Shown: positions 61,143 to 64,000 of the stretch, in pieces
Layout of the letters: the number at the start of each line of letters is the position of its first letter
Numbering within the stretch: position 1 is the stretch's first letter
Source: Rhododendron vialii
Lineage: Eukaryota; Streptophyta; Magnoliopsida; Ericales; Ericaceae
Length of the DNA stretch: 64,000 bases
Assembly (NCBI RefSeq): GCF_030253575.1
Contig: NC_080564.1
Location: 9,778,501 to 9,842,500 of the forward strand
Direction of reading: 5' to 3'
The notes under the pieces: generated by a model
What the model was told of the DNA's origin: nothing
The model's input: only the letters and a program-made list of their open reading frames with translations
Database searches by the model: none
Position numbers and translations under genes: made by a program

Positions 61143-61684
61143 ACCTGTAGATGTCTGCCAAGGCTGATTTTTTTTTTTTTTTGTGAATACACTACTTTAG
61201 GGACCCTACAAGTTGACGGTTTAGATTACCGCAATGAACGCACGGTAGAACCCATAAATTTGGACATGTATTAGAACCCATAAATTCGGACACGTATTGC
61301 TAATGAATGATTCAAAATACTTACAAGCGCTACACATGATCAAAACTGGGTCGCTTTACTTTGGGGCAAATGTTTGTTAACTCGTACAAACACATCTCTG
61401 TATTTTTTCTTTGGTCACATTTTATACATCAGCGGGATGATTGGAGGAGTACTTAGTAAAGTGAGTACTGTGATATTGCTGGGATTAATTTGGTAAGGAT
61501 AAGTGAAAAAGAAAACAGAAATGAAAGGTCCTGTATCTTAGTATTTCTCAACAGACGTAAAAACTTTTCTAACATTATTCGATTACCCTTTTGTAACTTT
61601 TCATATTTAGCTCTCAAAATTTATTTGCTCTCTAGATACTCTGCAATTGAACCTCTCATATTGCCTGAGGGAATAGATTTTTAA
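61143..61684. other. Spacer, no gene seen
   Basis: AT-rich, with a duplicated AGAACCCATAAATT.GGACA near 61248-61296. Confidence 0.45.
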
Positions 61685-61849
61685 AAATGCTAGTTACAAA
61701 GAAAACTTCTCCCGAAAGTACCCCAAAAACAGCAACTAATGGTTGAGAATCACTTTGATGATTATGTCACACACATCAAAGTGAATCTCAACCACTAGTT
61801 GATCTTTTCGGGATACTTTCGGGGTAAATTTTCTTTGTCCCTAGCATTT
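61685..61849. mobile_element. Palindromic MITE (165 bp)
   Basis: AAATGCTAGTTACAAAGAAAA at the left and TTTTCTTTGTCCCTAGCATTT at the right pair almost fully, followed inward by CCCGAAAGTACCCC / GGGATACTTTCGGGG and AGTGGTTGAGAT-type arms. Target duplication uncertain. Confidence 0.78.
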
Positions 61850-62859
61850 CTGATTTATAAATGAGATCGCTAAGCGAACCACAAAAAGGTCGGGTGCATG
61901 ACTGGGTCACATCACTTTACGTGTCAAAAGATATGCGATAATAGATTTTTTTTTTTATAAAGCTAATTTAATAAAAATCTAATGTTCACCACGTAGATCA
62001 GGTTTACCTTGATTTCATAAAGCTAGCTAATGTTCCCCACGTAGTTTTTTTTTTTTTAAATTACTATTTTAACCAACTGCAATATTAGATCTTCTATTTT
62101 TTGCAAGGAAGAGTGGACAGCTGCCACGACTAGTCGTTCCTCAAATCTTTGACCTCCAATGTTCGTGACGAGATAGGTTTATCATACCTTCAACATACAT
62201 TGCATTCATAATTTTCTTATATGCTTAGAAAACATATAAGAAGACTATCATATTTAATTCTGGATAATAAAAATTGTTGGTGACATTTTCATTTTATCAC
62301 TACTTTAGTTACACACGATTTGAAGACTATCATATTTTATCAGTGGGTTCTGGCCGGTATACATGAATGAAATTTAAAATTTTGTTCTTTTCTATAGCTG
62401 ATAATAATAAAAAAGTGTTCTTTTCAATAAATAAAAAAAAAACCAAAAACTGTATTGACCGCTCACTTTCAAGATTTAATTAGAAATAATCGATCAAGTT
62501 ACAGCATTTAGACCCCAAAAAAAAAAAAAAATTACTGTACTATCTATGTGTAATTATACAATCTAATTTATTTTCAATGCTGTGTGCCCGTGTAGGTTGA
62601 CGATGCCGTACGTGATTGTTTTTTTTCTTTTTTGTGATATGTAATTTGTTTAAAGTAGGTCTTGTGTTTTGCTCGTCTTTTTGGTTGTGGTATCTCGTCA
62701 AAAATTTTGAGGATACGTCGGGCATTTACTTTGTCAAGTTGTATGTTCCAATTTAACTGAGATATATAGTATTTTCTTGATAATAATTTTTTTTATTCTT
62801 CCTAGAAACTTGTTGTAATATTTACTCAAGAAAACAAAATTATGTTTTCTTATAAAAAA
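61850..62859. other. Spacer, no gene seen
   Basis: AT-rich. GTTC.CCACGTAG occurs twice (61984 and 62033), a small direct repeat with AAAGCTA.TTAAT. Confidence 0.45.
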
Positions 62860-64000
62860 AAATCATATCATCTTCTTTTGCTTTGATTATAGCCGAAGTG
62901 TTTCTACAAAATTTCGTGATTGAAAACAAAAATTGCCTCAACAATCCAAAGGAAGTTGATTCTTTCGGCATTTCATTTCCAAAATGATTGAGACAAAAAC
63001 ACTCGCACTATTTATTACCCGGAAGAATCCTATGGATGGTGATCTTGATATCTTCTTAGAAATTTATACCAACAGACTTGATTGGCTTGGCATAAATTTG
63101 GAAATTGAACAACTGAATATTAATGATACATTCAAAGGGCGACCAAGCCTGGTCTAGGCTGCCTATATAACCCCGGATTAGGAGAAGCGATTGCATACGT
63201 ATTGCTAGAGCAGGAGACTTAGGTTGTGCGTAGTTCGGACGTAAACTATAATTTAACAAATCAACCGATTTAACAACTTTTTGGGAATAATTTAACTGGC
63301 AGAATTCTAGCTTAGAACTATGGGAAGACACTCAACTCCATTGTAGAAAATGATCAAGTAAAGCTTCGAACGATTGTTAAAATATATATTCTATTTAGAA
63401 AATTTTGCCAATGGACTTGATAGGCTTGGCATACATTTCAAAATATATATACTAGATGGTTAAAAAAAAATAGAATATCAGAATATTGGTACATTCCAAT
63501 AGCTAGGATTTTGCATGCGTAGATCATTTTGCAACATTGGTATTGAATTTGGCTAGTTTGCTGTCCAGGTCTGAACTGCAGAGTTGCGGTCTAAGTGATC
63601 GCAACAGTCGAATAATATTTCTAATGGTTCAGATTTGTTTTAAGTCTTTTACCAGTAAAAGATTCAACAAATCTGAACCATCGATTTGTCAACATGAATG
63701 TTCAGAACCGCACATCCTTCTTTGCAAGTAACTGCAGAGAAGCCAGATCCGTAATATTACTCGTATTCTTATGTTTTGAATGTAATCTTTTATTGTGCAT
63801 AAGGGAGAGACTCACCAGAGCTGCGTACAATAGGTTTTATTTGCCACATGCATGTGCTTCGCCATGGACAATAGAGAGAAAATTTTGTTCTTAACGATGT
63901 TGAAGAATCTCAAATTGCCAGATGGTTATTCTATGCGTCCAATATTTCATGATAGTCATTATATACTAATACAACAAGAAGGGAAAATGTCGGTTCAGAA
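62860..64000 (+). mobile_element. CACTA-like relic, copy 2 (runs off right edge)
   Basis: Direct paralog of 56840-58000, about 6 kb away. It lacks the hAT-like insert but has about 200 extra bases (63033-63245) and about 500 extra bases (63435-63940) relative to copy 1. The last 60 bases resume the DUF4218-encoding part (CATGATAGTCATTATATACT), which continues beyond the window. The extra block at 63560-63690 holds a short inverted pair (GGTTCAGATTTGTT / AACAAATCTGAACC). Confidence 0.6.

Overview
This is nuclear DNA of a flowering plant, almost certainly a eudicot. The genes have short exons with GT/AG introns and plant-specific families. The spacers are AT-rich and full of (TA)n, (GA)n/(TC)n microsatellites, MITEs, SINEs, LINEs and LTR retrotransposons. 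I cannot name the species; a woody asterid such as an Ericales member is only a guess. I see no sign of bacterial, organellar or viral origin.

Layout. 0-7.3 kb: the 5' two thirds of an Athila-type Ty3/gypsy retrotransposon on the minus strand. It has a 1,576-bp 5' LTR, a tRNA primer site, and a gag-pol frame that stays open to the left window edge. 7.3-9.7 kb: a run of non-autonomous DNA elements (PIF/Harbinger-like, fold-back, Micron-like, hAT-like). 9.7-13.1 kb: gene-free. 13.1-14.5 kb: a small two-exon gene of the DUF863-related 'ELHRLYR' family, with a spliced upstream ORF. 16.4-19.2 kb: a five-exon BTB/POZ-NPH3 gene on the minus strand. 19.5-23.3 kb: SINE, solo LTR and truncated LINE, each bounded by target-site duplications. 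24.0-26.2 kb: gene fragments (INO80D-like N-terminus, a B3-like ORF). 26.2-31 kb: MITEs and a SINE. 31.4-33.8 kb: a four-exon acyl-CoA-binding protein of the ACBP3 type. 36-37.7 kb: a tandem TRIM array. 38.1-44 kb: a decayed, rearranged minus-strand locus containing a roughly 1.8-kb palindrome of exon sequences. 44-45.7 kb: SINE and repeats. 46.2-53.9 kb: a five-exon gene for a probably mitochondrial J-domain protein, carrying a 1.5-kb LINE in intron 1. 54-64 kb: mostly transposon debris, including two copies of a CACTA-like relic and a LINE with nested insertions.

The four credible host genes (DUF863-like, NPH3, ACBP3-like, J-domain protein) belong to unrelated processes: an unknown nuclear or regulatory role, auxin/phototropism signalling, lipid trafficking, and chaperone co-function. 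Nothing suggests a gene cluster with a shared pathway. The notable features are structural: the palindrome, filled versus empty insertion sites in paralogous copies, and nested retroelements. I found no convincing new defence, biosynthetic or signalling system.
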